Part shown: positions 1-9,000 of the stretch, in pieces
How positions within the stretch are numbered: the first letter of the stretch is position 1
Layout of the letters: each line of letters starts with the position of its first letter
From: Treponema sp.
GTDB lineage: Bacteria > Spirochaetota > Spirochaetia > Treponematales > Breznakiellaceae
DNA: 20,669 bases
Assembly: GCA_031272575.1 (NCBI GenBank)
Contig: JAISTO010000101.1
Location: 1 to 20,669 of the forward strand
Direction of reading: 5' to 3'
Position numbers and translations under genes: made by a program
Notes under the pieces: generated by a model
The model's input: the letters and a program-made list of their open reading frames with translations, nothing else
Database searches by the model: none
What the model was told of the DNA's origin: nothing

Positions 1-393
1 TTACCGCGCCGGAGAACAGGCGGGTGTGGTAAACGATAAGCGATGGGTGAATGGGGTAGGGGAATGAGGGCTGCGTAATGCCTGTTGGGACTTGGGACTT
101 GAGCCCACTCCGAAAACAAGGAATCTTTAAAACGGTCCACAGATAGCGCAACTTCGTTGCGTCATCGATTTTTCACCAATAAAAGACACGATTAGTAAAA
201 AAAATTTGTGTTTATCTGTGTACATCTGTGGATACATTTTTAATGTTAACTTTTTCGGAGTAGCCTCAACTTTTTTCACTTCTTTGTGTCCGCGCGTTCA
301 AACGCGGAGTGCCTTTGTGAGAGGTAAACTGAGAATTGCTGCCCCCCCGTGCCAGCCTCTTGCGCAAAAATCGGAGAAACAGTATACTCAATA
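1..393. other. Gene-poor repeat-rich leader upstream of the methyltransferase
   Basis: No convincing gene is seen here. The stretch is AT-richer than the rest of the window and dense in short repeats. A 9-bp inverted repeat (TCCACAGAT at 136-144, ATCTGTGGA at 224-232) overlaps a direct repeat of ATCTGTG (214-220, 224-230). A hairpin with stem CGCAAC and loop TTC lies at 147-161. A palindrome-bearing 16-mer at 291-306 sits between two CTTTGTG copies (282-288, 313-319). A short open stretch at 2-67 could be the tail of an upstream gene, but nothing in it is recognisable. Confidence 0.6.
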
Positions 394-1317
394 ATGATGA
401 CACACATTGCGAATGCCTATTCCGAAAAGGCGCAGGCCGTCATTTACCAGGGCTCGTGCTACGACTTTGTCAAAACGGTGCCCGACGGGGCCGCGCGGTT
501 GATCGTTACTTCGCCGCCCTACAACATAGGGAAAAAGTATGAGCGCACGTCCAGCCTGCAGGACTACTATCAGCGGCAGGAGGCTATCATTGATGAGTGT
601 GTGCGTCTGCTTGCCCCTGACGGGAGCATCTGCTGGCAGACCGGCAACTTTGTCAAAAACGCGGAAATAGTCCCGCTGGATATGCTGCTGTATCCCATTT
701 TCCAAAAACATCACCTAAAACTGCGGAACCGAATAATCTGGCAATTCGGGCATGGGCTCCATGCGTCCAAACGGTTTTCCGGAAGGTACGAGACCATCCT
801 GTGGTTCACCAAATCAGACAATTACATTTTCAATTTGGACTCGGTCAGGGTGCCGCAAAAATATCCAAACAAGAAATACTTTAAAGGGCCCCGCATAGGG
901 GAATTTTCCTGTAATCCACTGGGGAAAAATCCAAGTGATATATGGGATATCCCCAATGTCAAAAATAACCATGTTGAAAAAACAGCGCATCCCTGTCAGT
1001 TCCCCATCGAGTTAGCCGAACGGCTTATTCTCGCGCTCAGCAACGAGGGCGATCTGGTCTTCGATCCGTTTTTGGGCGCCGGCACCACCACCGCCGCCGC
1101 GCTCAAACACAAGCGCCGCGGCATGGGCTGCGAAACAGTTGCGGAATACTGCGCTATCGCCGAGGAGCGGACGGCACAGGCCATGAACGGCTCCCTGAAA
1201 AGCCGTCCTATGTATACGCCGATTTATGATCCGCTGAATCCGCTCAAGAATTCGGACCACGAAATGTTCAGCCTCGGACAGCGGCATCTTTTTCGCAATA
1301 CGCCCGCGGCGGCATAG
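394..1317 (+). CDS. Site-specific DNA methyltransferase (beta class, N4-cytosine or N6-adenine)
   Basis: This is a SAM-dependent DNA amino-methyltransferase. The catalytic motif IV, TSPPYN, lies near residue 40, and the SAM-binding motif I, FDPFLGAGTT, lies near residue 225. This order (IV first, I last) defines the beta class, with the target-recognition region between the motifs. The SPPY form of motif IV is commoner in N4-cytosine enzymes, although N6-adenine enzymes can also carry it. I chose the ATG at 394 because GGAG at 373-376 precedes it; an ATG at 349 is in frame but adds 15 unlikely residues. At about 307 aa it is a normal length for a stand-alone enzyme. No endonuclease gene is visible beside it: the next gene converges from the other strand 9 nt away. 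It therefore looks like an orphan methylase or one half of a system whose partner lies outside the window. Target specificity cannot be read from the sequence. Confidence 0.9.
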   Translation: MMTHIANAYSEKAQAVIYQGSCYDFVKTVPDGAARLIVTSPPYNIGKKYERTSSLQDYYQRQEAIIDECVRLLAPDGSICWQTGNFVKNAEIVPLDMLLYPIFQKHHLKLRNRIIWQFGHGLHASKRFSGRYETILWFTKSDNYIFNLDSVRVPQKYPNKKYFKGPRIGEFSCNPLGKNPSDIWDIPNVKNNHVEKTAHPCQFPIELAERLILALSNEGDLVFDPFLGAGTTTAAALKHKRRGMGCETVAEYCAIAEERTAQAMNGSLKSRPMYTPIYDPLNPLKNSDHEMFSLGQRHLFRNTPAAA

Positions 1318-1329
1318 GGGGGCCCCCTA
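1315..1329. repeat. Palindrome spanning both convergent stop codons
   Basis: A 15-base G/C palindrome (TAG, six G in all, five C, then TA) contains the TAG stop of the methyltransferase at its left end. The reverse-strand stop of the MalT-like gene lies at its right end (1327-1329). It may serve both convergent genes as an end-of-transcript structure, but no T-run follows in either direction, so a terminator role is not shown. Confidence 0.4.
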
Positions 1330-3906
1330 CTTCAGCAGCCCCCGGCTCAGCGCGATGCGGATAGCGTCCGCGCGGTTGATGGCGCCCAGTTTCTCGTAGA
1401 TGCGGCGGATTTCGCTCTTCACCGTGTTGAAGGAGCGTCCCTCAGACTCCGCAAGTTCCTCGCCGGTGAAGCCTTCGAAGAGCGCGCGCAGGGTGGCTTG
1501 CTCGCGGGGGGAGAGCGCGAGGCCGTCACGGCCGGTGACGGTTTCCGGCGCGAGGCGCCGCGCGCAGAGGTAGAGTTTTTTGGCATAGGCCGCGGCCTGC
1601 ACGCGGATCCGCTCAAGGAGCGGCCGCTCAAGGAGCGGCGCCTGCTGCCAGGCCTTCTTTTGCAGGGCCGCCGCCGCGAGAGCGCGCATATCCTTGCCCG
1701 CTTCGGCAAACGGCAGAAAGAAGCCCCCGGGCGCGGCCGCGTCTACAGCGGCGGCAAGCGCGGCAAAGGCGCCGGCCTCATCCCCCAGGCCGCGCAGGGC
1801 GAGCGCTTCGAGGCAGGCGCTCTCGATGCGGCCGAAGAGGAAGGCGCCCACGCTTGCCTTGCAGCGGGCGAGTTCGGCGAGCGCCGCGGAAAAGTCGCGC
1901 GCGCGGAAGAGCGCCTTGGCCCTGGTGAGCAGTTCGAGCCCCCGCGCGATGCCGTTGAGCCGGCCCTCGTCCTCCGCGTCGTCATCCTCGAGGAGCCAGG
2001 GCGCGAGGCTGCCGGGCCTGCCCAGGTGCGCGGAGGCCCAGCCTTTGAAGATGTCGCAGTGCACCCAGCGGGCCGGGTAGTGGTCAACCTTGCAGAGCGC
2101 CTCGATACGGGCAAGAGCGGCCGCCGCCTTGCCTGGCTCGCCCTCGTAGACAAACAGCCTGAACAGGTAAAACGCGGCCTGGCTTTCGATCTCGAACTGC
2201 CCCTTCTCCCGCGCGCGCGAAAACGCCTCGCCCAGGCGCTGCTTTGCCTCGCGCATATCCATGCGGAAAAACGCGCGCTCCCCCAGGCAGAGTTCCTCCA
2301 TGCCCTCCATGCAGCCTGACATGGCCTCTGATATCGCGGGGATAGCCTCCCGCAGTTCCGCGATGTAGTTTTCAATATGACTCGGATCGCTTCCCCCGGC
2401 CCGGCACGCGTACGCGTTGATGCTCGAGATGCTCATCGAGCCGGTGATCGCGTGGCCCCAGAGCCGGTTGTAGACTATCCCCTTTTGAAAGTACGGGGCG
2501 AACGCGCAGCCGCCGCTTGAGAGGCAGCGGATTTTTGCGATGAAGCCCAGGTTGAAGTACATCCCGAAGAGGAGCCGGTCCCGGAAGGGGCTTGACGGCG
2601 TGCCTTCATAACGGCTGATGATGGCATGCAGTTTCGCTTCCGCTTCATCGTAACGCCCAAGGCTGAAGAGTACCCGCGTCAACATGATATAAAACACGCA
2701 GTCGCTCTCGTAGGCCTCGCGCGGGAGGCGCTCGAGGATATCGAGGATGAAGGCCGCGGTCCGGTCCGGCAGGGCCATCTGCAGGGTGTAGACATGGGCC
2801 GCGAGCGCGGCGTAGTCCCCGGCCTTCTCGTCGTAGGCGATCGCGTTCATCGTCATGCCGCGCTCCGCGCACCAGCGGGCCGCGGTCCGATAGGCGGCGC
2901 GCCGCTCGTCAGAGGGGGCCTGCTCCTGCATGGCGGCCAGGCACTCGCGGAGGAGGGGGTGCATACGGTAGAGCGCCCCGTAGGGGTCGTAACTGACGAA
3001 GGGGACCTGCCCCCGCAGGGCCTGGACGAGAGCGGCCTGTTCCGGCCCGGCAATCGCGTCGACCAGTTGGGCGCTGAGGGGGTGTATCCCGCTGAGGATG
3101 ACGAGGAGGCGGCGGAGCGGCGGGGGGAGCGGGGCGATCACTTCACTTTCGATAAGCGGGAAGAGGTTCGAGCGGAGCGCCTCGGGGAGCGCGGCGCCGC
3201 CGGGGGAGGCCCGCTTCAGGCAGAGGCACGCGAGGTTGAGCGCGAAGGGCCAGCCTTCGGTTTCGTTGTAGAGGAGGCTGATGGTCTCCTCCGCAGGCGC
3301 GATGCCGGCCAGCGCCGCATAAGCGGCCGTCTCCTCGCGGGTAAAGCGGAGGTCGTCCTCGCTCAGAACTGACACGAGCCCCCTGGCCTCGAGCGCGGTA
3401 AGGTTGAGTGTCTGCCGCTCGCGGCTTATGAGGATAGTGTGTATACCCGGGAAGGGGGCCGCGGCGGAGCGCTCGATGAAGCGCAGGACGGCCCGGCTGC
3501 GCACCGCGTGGAGGTCGTCGAACACGAAGACCAACTGCCCGCGGGGATCGCTCTCCTCGATGGGGATCGCCAGGTAGCGGTCGAAGCGCTGGCGGGTCCC
3601 GGGGAAGCCCTCCCCGCGGAGCCGCGCCGCGGTGGCGCCGCTGAACGCCGCGACCGCGTAGCAGAAGTGCTCCCAGAACCGCTCCTCGATGCTGTCCCGC
3701 TCGGTCAGCGGCACCCAGATCACACTGCGCTTTTGCGTCCGCAAAAACGCATGCACGGCCACGGTCTTGCCGCAGCCCGCCCCGGCGACAAGCGCCGCTA
3801 TGGGCCGCCGCAAGGCTCCTTCGAGGAGCGCGTGTACGCGGGGCCGTTCCAGGAATATCTCGTTCGGAACGTGTCCCACGGAAATATCAGAAGAGCTGCA
3901 GCACAC
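1327..3906 (-). CDS. MalT/LAL-type ATP-dependent LuxR-family transcriptional regulator
   Basis: This is a large (about 859 aa) STAND-type regulator. The Walker A sequence GAGCGKT is at residues 42-48 and a Walker B-like LVFVFDDLH is at about 125-133. A long helical, TPR-like middle follows. The C-terminus (about 798-859) is a LuxR helix-turn-helix opening with LSPREQ and containing NTVKSEIRRIYEKLG. In the MalT family, ATP and an inducer (maltotriose for MalT) drive oligomerisation and promoter activation. The gene starts 10 nt after the GH13 glycosidase stop on the same strand, so it is probably co-transcribed and may sense products of that enzyme; the ligand is inference. The GTG start at 3906 has no clear ribosome binding site, and an internal GTG nine codons on is possible. 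A 15-bp tandem duplication at 1610-1639 gives a doubled PLLER near the C-terminus. Confidence 0.88.
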   Translation of the reverse strand: MCCSSSDISVGHVPNEIFLERPRVHALLEGALRRPIAALVAGAGCGKTVAVHAFLRTQKRSVIWVPLTERDSIEERFWEHFCYAVAAFSGATAARLRGEGFPGTRQRFDRYLAIPIEESDPRGQLVFVFDDLHAVRSRAVLRFIERSAAAPFPGIHTILISRERQTLNLTALEARGLVSVLSEDDLRFTREETAAYAALAGIAPAEETISLLYNETEGWPFALNLACLCLKRASPGGAALPEALRSNLFPLIESEVIAPLPPPLRRLLVILSGIHPLSAQLVDAIAGPEQAALVQALRGQVPFVSYDPYGALYRMHPLLRECLAAMQEQAPSDERRAAYRTAARWCAERGMTMNAIAYDEKAGDYAALAAHVYTLQMALPDRTAAFILDILERLPREAYESDCVFYIMLTRVLFSLGRYDEAEAKLHAIISRYEGTPSSPFRDRLLFGMYFNLGFIAKIRCLSSGGCAFAPYFQKGIVYNRLWGHAITGSMSISSINAYACRAGGSDPSHIENYIAELREAIPAISEAMSGCMEGMEELCLGERAFFRMDMREAKQRLGEAFSRAREKGQFEIESQAAFYLFRLFVYEGEPGKAAAALARIEALCKVDHYPARWVHCDIFKGWASAHLGRPGSLAPWLLEDDDAEDEGRLNGIARGLELLTRAKALFRARDFSAALAELARCKASVGAFLFGRIESACLEALALRGLGDEAGAFAALAAAVDAAAPGGFFLPFAEAGKDMRALAAAALQKKAWQQAPLLERPLLERIRVQAAAYAKKLYLCARRLAPETVTGRDGLALSPREQATLRALFEGFTGEELAESEGRSFNTVKSEIRRIYEKLGAINRADAIRIALSRGLLK
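1610..1639. repeat. 15-bp perfect tandem duplication inside the MalT-like gene
   Basis: The 15-mer CGCTCAAGGAGCGGC occurs twice head to tail (1610-1624 and 1625-1639). It keeps the reading frame and encodes the doubled PLLER segment between the helical region and the LuxR HTH. It may vary in copy number by slippage without breaking the frame. Confidence 0.9.
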
Positions 3907-3916
3907 GATGGTTTTT

Positions 3917-5515
3917 CTACGCTTTCCACACTCCGAAACTCTGCGGGCCGAGGGAGCATACGCCGTTCACGAGGGCGGCATCGCCTATGGCGTAGACGCG
4001 CGGGGGGGAGCCCGGGGCCTGCGGCGCCGGAACGCGCGCGCCCGCCCCCGCGGGGTTTATGCCGAGCACGAAGGGGCCCCGGCGGTACACGAAGGGGCGG
4101 CCGCCGCCCTCGGTACTGCCGGCGAAGAGCGCCTCCAGATTGGGGGCAGCCTGCAGTTCGGGGGCCGAGGCGCGGAGGCGCAGGAGGCCGCGCAGCGTGT
4201 TTAGCAGGGACTGGGGAGACGCCTCCTGCGCGGCGACGCTGGGCGCGTCAGGCGAGGGGTCCACCGGCAGGTAGAGCGACTCGGGCGGCCCCGCCGAAAA
4301 GCCCGCGTTTTTTCCCGAGGTCCACTGCATGGGGCTGCGGCTCCCCGTGCGGGTGTAGCCGCCCTCCTTCGTGGGGAGCGGGAGGTAACGCATGCCGATT
4401 TCATCCCCGTAGTAGAGGAAGGGCACCCCCGGCATCGTGAAGATGAGCGCGTAGGCGAGCGCCAGTTCCCGCGGTTCAAGCCCCGCGGCGATACGCGCCG
4501 TGTCGTGGTTGCCGGTGATCAGGCTGATATAGCCCTGCCCCTTCGTCTCGTGGTACTTTTCCATGTAAAAGGTGACGAAGGGCTCGATCGTGTTCGCGCC
4601 GTCCTTTTTGAAGTAACTCTTGTTCGAGCCCGGCTCGATCGCGGTGAAGGAGGGATTGATTTTATAGTCCCGCACCAGGCTCTTGTAGCCTGAGCCCTCG
4701 TGATCGAGCAGGAAGTCCATGTGGAAGCCGGCCCGCAGGGATTTTTCCGGCGCGCTCCACTCGGAGACGATGGCCGCCTCCGGGAACTCGCGGTCGAGCA
4801 TGGCGCGCACGTCCTGCCAGACCGCCATCGCGCCGCTGCGCTCGCCGTCGTCAAACTTGACAAGCGAATCCGCCATGTCCACGCGGAAGCCGTCGCAGCC
4901 GCGGCCTTTGTCCCCTTTTAGCCAGAAGCGCATGATGTCCTTGAGCGCCTCGCGGGTGGCAAGGCAGTCCGGATGGTCTATCGGCAATTGCCAGGGGGCG
5001 CGCGGCCGCAGGAAGCCGTAATTCAAACTGGGCTGGCACTTGAAGAAGTTGGTGATATAACTCCCGTTCCGCTCGGCCTCGCCCGCGATGAAACGGAGCC
5101 CTTCCACCCCCCATGAGATCCAGTTGTCCGTCCAGATGAAGCGGTTTTTGAATTCCGCAGGCGGATTTGCCCCGCAACTGGCCTTGAACCACTCGTGCTC
5201 CTCCGAGGTGTGGCCTGCCACGAGATCGAGCAGCACCCGTATGCCCCGCTTGTGCGCTTCATCAAAAAGCGTGTAGAGGTCTTCGTTTGTCCCGTAGCGG
5301 GGCGCCACCTTCCGGTAGTCCCGCACGTCATAACCCGCGTCCTTAAAGGGCGAGTCGAAACAGGGGTTGAGCCAGAGCGCGTTGCAGCCCAGACTCTGCA
5401 CATAATCCAGTTTTTGAATGATGCCCGGTATGTCTCCGATGCCGTCCCCATTGCTGTCAAAAAAGGTTTGAGGATAGATTTCGTAGAATACGGCGCTTTC
5501 TAACCATTTCGGCAT
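3917..5515 (-). CDS. GH13 alpha-glycosidase (alpha-amylase superfamily, oligo-alpha-glucosidase-like)
   Basis: This enzyme is predicted to hydrolyse or transfer alpha-glucosidic bonds in malto- or isomalto-oligosaccharides. The 532-aa protein starts MPKWLESAVFYEIYPQTF, typical of GH13. It has the calcium-loop-like DSNGDGIGD (20-28), region I DLVAGH (97-102), region II GFRVDMAD with nucleophile Asp213, region III with general acid Glu252 (SEWS), and region IV GNHD with Asp338. The catalytic Asp/Glu/Asp triad is therefore intact, while region I carries Gly in place of the usual Asn. No signal peptide is seen, suggesting a cytoplasmic enzyme acting on imported oligosaccharides. The ATG at 5515 is preferred because AGGAG lies 6 nt upstream (5522-5526); longer in-frame extensions run back through the preceding gene. 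Its start overlaps that gene by 16 nt, and the MalT-like regulator follows. The exact substrate (maltodextrin, isomaltose or trehalose synthase-like) cannot be fixed. Confidence 0.92.
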   Translation of the reverse strand: MPKWLESAVFYEIYPQTFFDSNGDGIGDIPGIIQKLDYVQSLGCNALWLNPCFDSPFKDAGYDVRDYRKVAPRYGTNEDLYTLFDEAHKRGIRVLLDLVAGHTSEEHEWFKASCGANPPAEFKNRFIWTDNWISWGVEGLRFIAGEAERNGSYITNFFKCQPSLNYGFLRPRAPWQLPIDHPDCLATREALKDIMRFWLKGDKGRGCDGFRVDMADSLVKFDDGERSGAMAVWQDVRAMLDREFPEAAIVSEWSAPEKSLRAGFHMDFLLDHEGSGYKSLVRDYKINPSFTAIEPGSNKSYFKKDGANTIEPFVTFYMEKYHETKGQGYISLITGNHDTARIAAGLEPRELALAYALIFTMPGVPFLYYGDEIGMRYLPLPTKEGGYTRTGSRSPMQWTSGKNAGFSAGPPESLYLPVDPSPDAPSVAAQEASPQSLLNTLRGLLRLRASAPELQAAPNLEALFAGSTEGGGRPFVYRRGPFVLGINPAGAGARVPAPQAPGSPPRVYAIGDAALVNGVCSLGPQSFGVWKA

Positions 5516-6045
5516 AGTTTGCTCCTTTGAAAACTCCATGCGATGATTATAAGGTAAAACACGATGATATGTAAAGTGGGGATGAAAAACCCTATACCCA
5601 CGCAGAGGATGCAGGGCAGGGTCGAGGTGAACAAAAGGAGACCGAGGCGCTCGCGGAGGGAAAACGGCGCATACTGCATACGAGACACTTTCAGGAAAAA
5701 GGCGGCGGTACCGTAACACATCAGTTGGATAATCAGGATGAAGACAAAGAAGACCCCCATAGTCCGCATGATGAGTGATGGAAAGCCGCCTGCCTCGACG
5801 AGCGCCGTGAAGCCCGAGTCCCGCGCCGCCTCTTCGCTCAGGCCCGCGCGGCTCATGTAGTCCCGCGGGCTTAAGCGCGTGAGCGGCAGCATGAGGGGGA
5901 AGGCGAGGCCGAGGCTCAACGCGAAGAAGTGCAGCGCCAGAAAGCGCGCCTTCATCGCCTGAAGCAGAGCAAAAAGCCGGGCGAGCCGCGCCTCGTCCTT
6001 CCAGGTGAAGGCCCCCAGGGTGACCGCCGCGAAGTAGTCACGCAT
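5500..6045 (-). CDS. Small four-helix membrane protein, possibly DUF1189-like
   Basis: This 181-aa protein has an amphipathic, basic N-terminus (RDYFAAVTLGAFTWKDEARL). Hydrophobic segments follow at about residues 35-55, 95-117, 133-153 and 154-171, with a roughly 40-residue loop between the first two. This layout, and the position beside a GH13 enzyme and a MalT-like regulator, recalls the DUF1189 family annotated in some bacteria as maltodextrin-utilisation membrane proteins. That link is an inference from architecture and context, not from a clear motif. I place the start at the ATG at 6045, one base after the stop of the preceding lipoprotein gene, rather than at a start 36 nt further upstream inside that gene. 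The 3' end overlaps the GH13 start by 16 nt, so translation of the two is probably coupled. Confidence 0.75.
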   Translation of the reverse strand: MRDYFAAVTLGAFTWKDEARLARLFALLQAMKARFLALHFFALSLGLAFPLMLPLTRLSPRDYMSRAGLSEEAARDSGFTALVEAGGFPSLIMRTMGVFFVFILIIQLMCYGTAAFFLKVSRMQYAPFSLRERLGLLLFTSTLPCILCVGIGFFIPTLHIIVFYLIIIAWSFQRSKLCRNG

Positions 6046-6046
6046 G

Positions 6047-9000
6047 TTACGAATCCGCTCTGAGCATCGATGTGGAGTCAAGCGTTGCGGCGCCGGATAC
6101 GCCTCCCTGGAAAATGACGTCGCTGCCGCTGCTTTGTATACTGGTAAACGCCTTCGGGGTGGTACTTATGCCGAAGAAACCTGCGCTGTCAAGGCTCCCG
6201 GCGGTGCCTGTAACCACCCACTCCCCGGCGCCGCTGACCGGCCCGGTAATGGTGATCTCGCCGCCGGTAACGGTAATGCTGCCGTTCGTTCCAAGGGCGC
6301 CGCTTTCGGCGCCGGTGTTGATGGTGAGTACGGCTCTTGCGGCAGGGGTGCTGCCGCCGGTAAGCACGAGCCTGCCCGCGCCGGACGCCGCGCCGTCGAG
6401 CACTATGCTCCCCCCCTCGCTGAGCGTAAGCGTCATCGCCCCGGCCACCGTAACCGACGCGCCCGCGGGGATGCTGAGGGGGGCGGTAACATTGCCGCTC
6501 TCGCCCAGAATAACCGCCAGCGGCCTGGTACCGGCCGCTCCGAGAACCCCGGCAAGATTGCTGACGATTGTTTTGACCCTGCCGGTACCGGCAGTGGAAA
6601 TAAAGCCCTCGCCCGCGCCGAGCCCCGCGGGCGGCAGGGTGAGTGTCACGGCGGGGGAGGCTTTCCCCACGCTAAGAATGACGCCGCCGGGAATGACCGG
6701 CGCGTCGCCGCTCTCATACGTAATGTCCTCTGTTATATTGACCGTAAGGGGGTAGGCGGTAACGGCTTTTTCGAGTACGCAGTTGAGGTTCGCAAGATTG
6801 TCGGCCTTATTCGTGTTCGCCAGTTCAACCGTTCCCCTGGTGATCGCGGCTATTTTCCCGCTCCCCGGGATCTGCAGTTTTCCCTTTACGATAAGCGCGC
6901 CCAGGTTTTGATCGATATCGTCCTGATAGATGCTAAGCGTGGTCGAGTCGCCAATCGTTAGTTCCGCAGATGCGGGAACGGTCAATGCTTCGCAGAGTCT
7001 GTCGCCGGCGGCCAGGCCATTCACCTCTATCGCGAGGACATCCAGCGCCGCGCCGAGCACCGCCTTAAGATTCGCAATGTTCGATACGATGACCTTGCCG
7101 CTGCCGCTCAAAGGAGTAGTGATTTTTCCCGCGGGCTGAACAACGATGCTGCCGTCTATCGTAAGACGTCCAACAGTGATGGGAGAGAACTGCCCCGTCG
7201 TAACCAGAAGCGTTTTCCCCGCAAGGAGCGTTACCGCGGCGCGGGATGGAATCGTTATGGACTCGACAATCGAAATAGTGTCGGCGATGTCTACATTAAG
7301 AACTCCCTCGGATGCCGGCGCCGCGCCGAGCACCGTATTAAGATTCCCGAAGGTCGTCACGGTGACTTTACCCGCGCCGGTAGTCGTGATCGTTGCTGCC
7401 GGCGCTTTCGTCAGAACCACCGCCTCGGGAATTGACAGCGCGGAATCCACGGTGATGTTCCCATTCAGTTCGACCGCGAGGACGCCCGGGGCGTCCGGCG
7501 CCACGCCGAACACGGCTTTCAGGCTCTGCCCGCTGGACACGGCGATCTTGCCATCTGCCGTGGTGCCGAGTGTCTTTCCCGCGGCCGCGCTGAGCAGCGC
7601 CGTATCGGGGATAGTTAGTCCCCCGGTGATCGCGTTAATCGTCTCGCCGATCTCGACCGAGAGGGTGTTCGGAGCGGCCGGCGCCGCGCTGAGCACGTTG
7701 TTGAAATTGACGAAGGTCGTTACACTGACTTTGCCCGCGCCGGTAGTCGTGATCGTTGCTGCCGGCGCTGTTGTCACCGTCACCGTCGCGGAAATCGGCA
7801 CCACGGCGCTCAGGGTAATGTCACTCCCCAGCACCACATTTAAGGATGAGCCGGCCGGAGGATGCGCCCGCAGTATGTTCATAAAGTTCGTTCCGGAACT
7901 CACGTAAACCTTGCCTGTGTCGGTAGTGCTGATCGTCTTTCCCTCGAGGAACGTTACCACGGCCTCCGCCGGAATCCTCATTTCCTGGCTAACCGACATG
8001 TCCCCGCCGAGTTCTATATTAAGAGCGCCCTGAATCCTGCTGGAATCGAGCATAGAGGTCAGGTTCGCCCCTGTGAGCGCCGGTGACGACTCCGCTATGA
8101 CGATTTTGCCGGAGTTCGCGGTACCGGCTTTCCCGCCGGCAACAGCGAGTGTGCCGTTCACCGTCAGAGTGCAGCCGTCCACGACAAGCGTTCCCCCCGT
8201 GTTTATCGCCGCGCTGACGTTCGGCTTAATCACGGCCGGGACCGTAAGGGTAACCGGACCGCTGATGCCGATGTTGAAAGTTCCGCTGTCGTGCACGGCA
8301 TTAAGGAGCGCGAGCAGGCTCGCCGCCGTTTTCACACTGAGTTCGCCGATACCGCTGGTCTGGATAGTACCGTTCACCGTCACGGTTCCGGTGACCGACA
8401 GCAGCACCTCCACCGTGAGCGTAACGTCCCGGTGCACGGTCAGGTTGTCCGTCACCAGTTGCTGCTGAGTACGATATTCCAGAGTGACGGCAGTCCCATT
8501 GACCGTTGCCCCAAGTTTGTTCGCCAGGGCAAGCGCGTTTCCTATCGGATTGTAGATGAGCGCCCCCGCGCGGGATTTATTGCCCGCGGCATTCACTGTT
8601 CTTACCAAAAACGCGTAGTACGTAGACGAAATCGATGCAAGCCCGTTGATAGTGCGTTCCCCAACGCCTTTGTCCACCGTCACGGTGAAATACGGACGAT
8701 TTTCGAGCGAAGAAGGCAGAGACGCAGCGGAACCCAGGTTGTATACTTCAATTTCAATATGATCAAACACCAGATCCGGAGCCGGGTCCGTCCAGAGCAG
8801 TCTTACCCCCGTATCCGACGCCGCTTCGCTTTCAAGATTGCTCACCTCCACCGGCCCGGTCAGCGTAGCGGTTTCCATCCCGTAGCCGCCGCTGATAATG
8901 TTATCGCCTTCGGCATCGTAGTACTTTGCTTCCCCGCCTTGCGTAACGTTGAGCGAGGCGATCTCGTTTTTTTTGCCGTCCGGGCCATCGTTTCCCCACA

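Noticed and set aside
2..67. Open stretch YRAGEQAGVVNDKRWVNGVGE that could be the tail of an upstream gene
   Set aside because: Only 21 codons, no recognisable motif, and other frames on both strands are also open; cannot be supported.
199..240. Replication origin suggested by TGTGGATAC
   Set aside because: A single imperfect DnaA-box-like site without clustering, dnaA/dnaN genes or an unwinding element is not enough.
1498..2319. 273-codon plus-strand open frame
   Set aside because: It lies antisense to the MalT-like gene, has no family motif and is a by-product of high GC codon bias.
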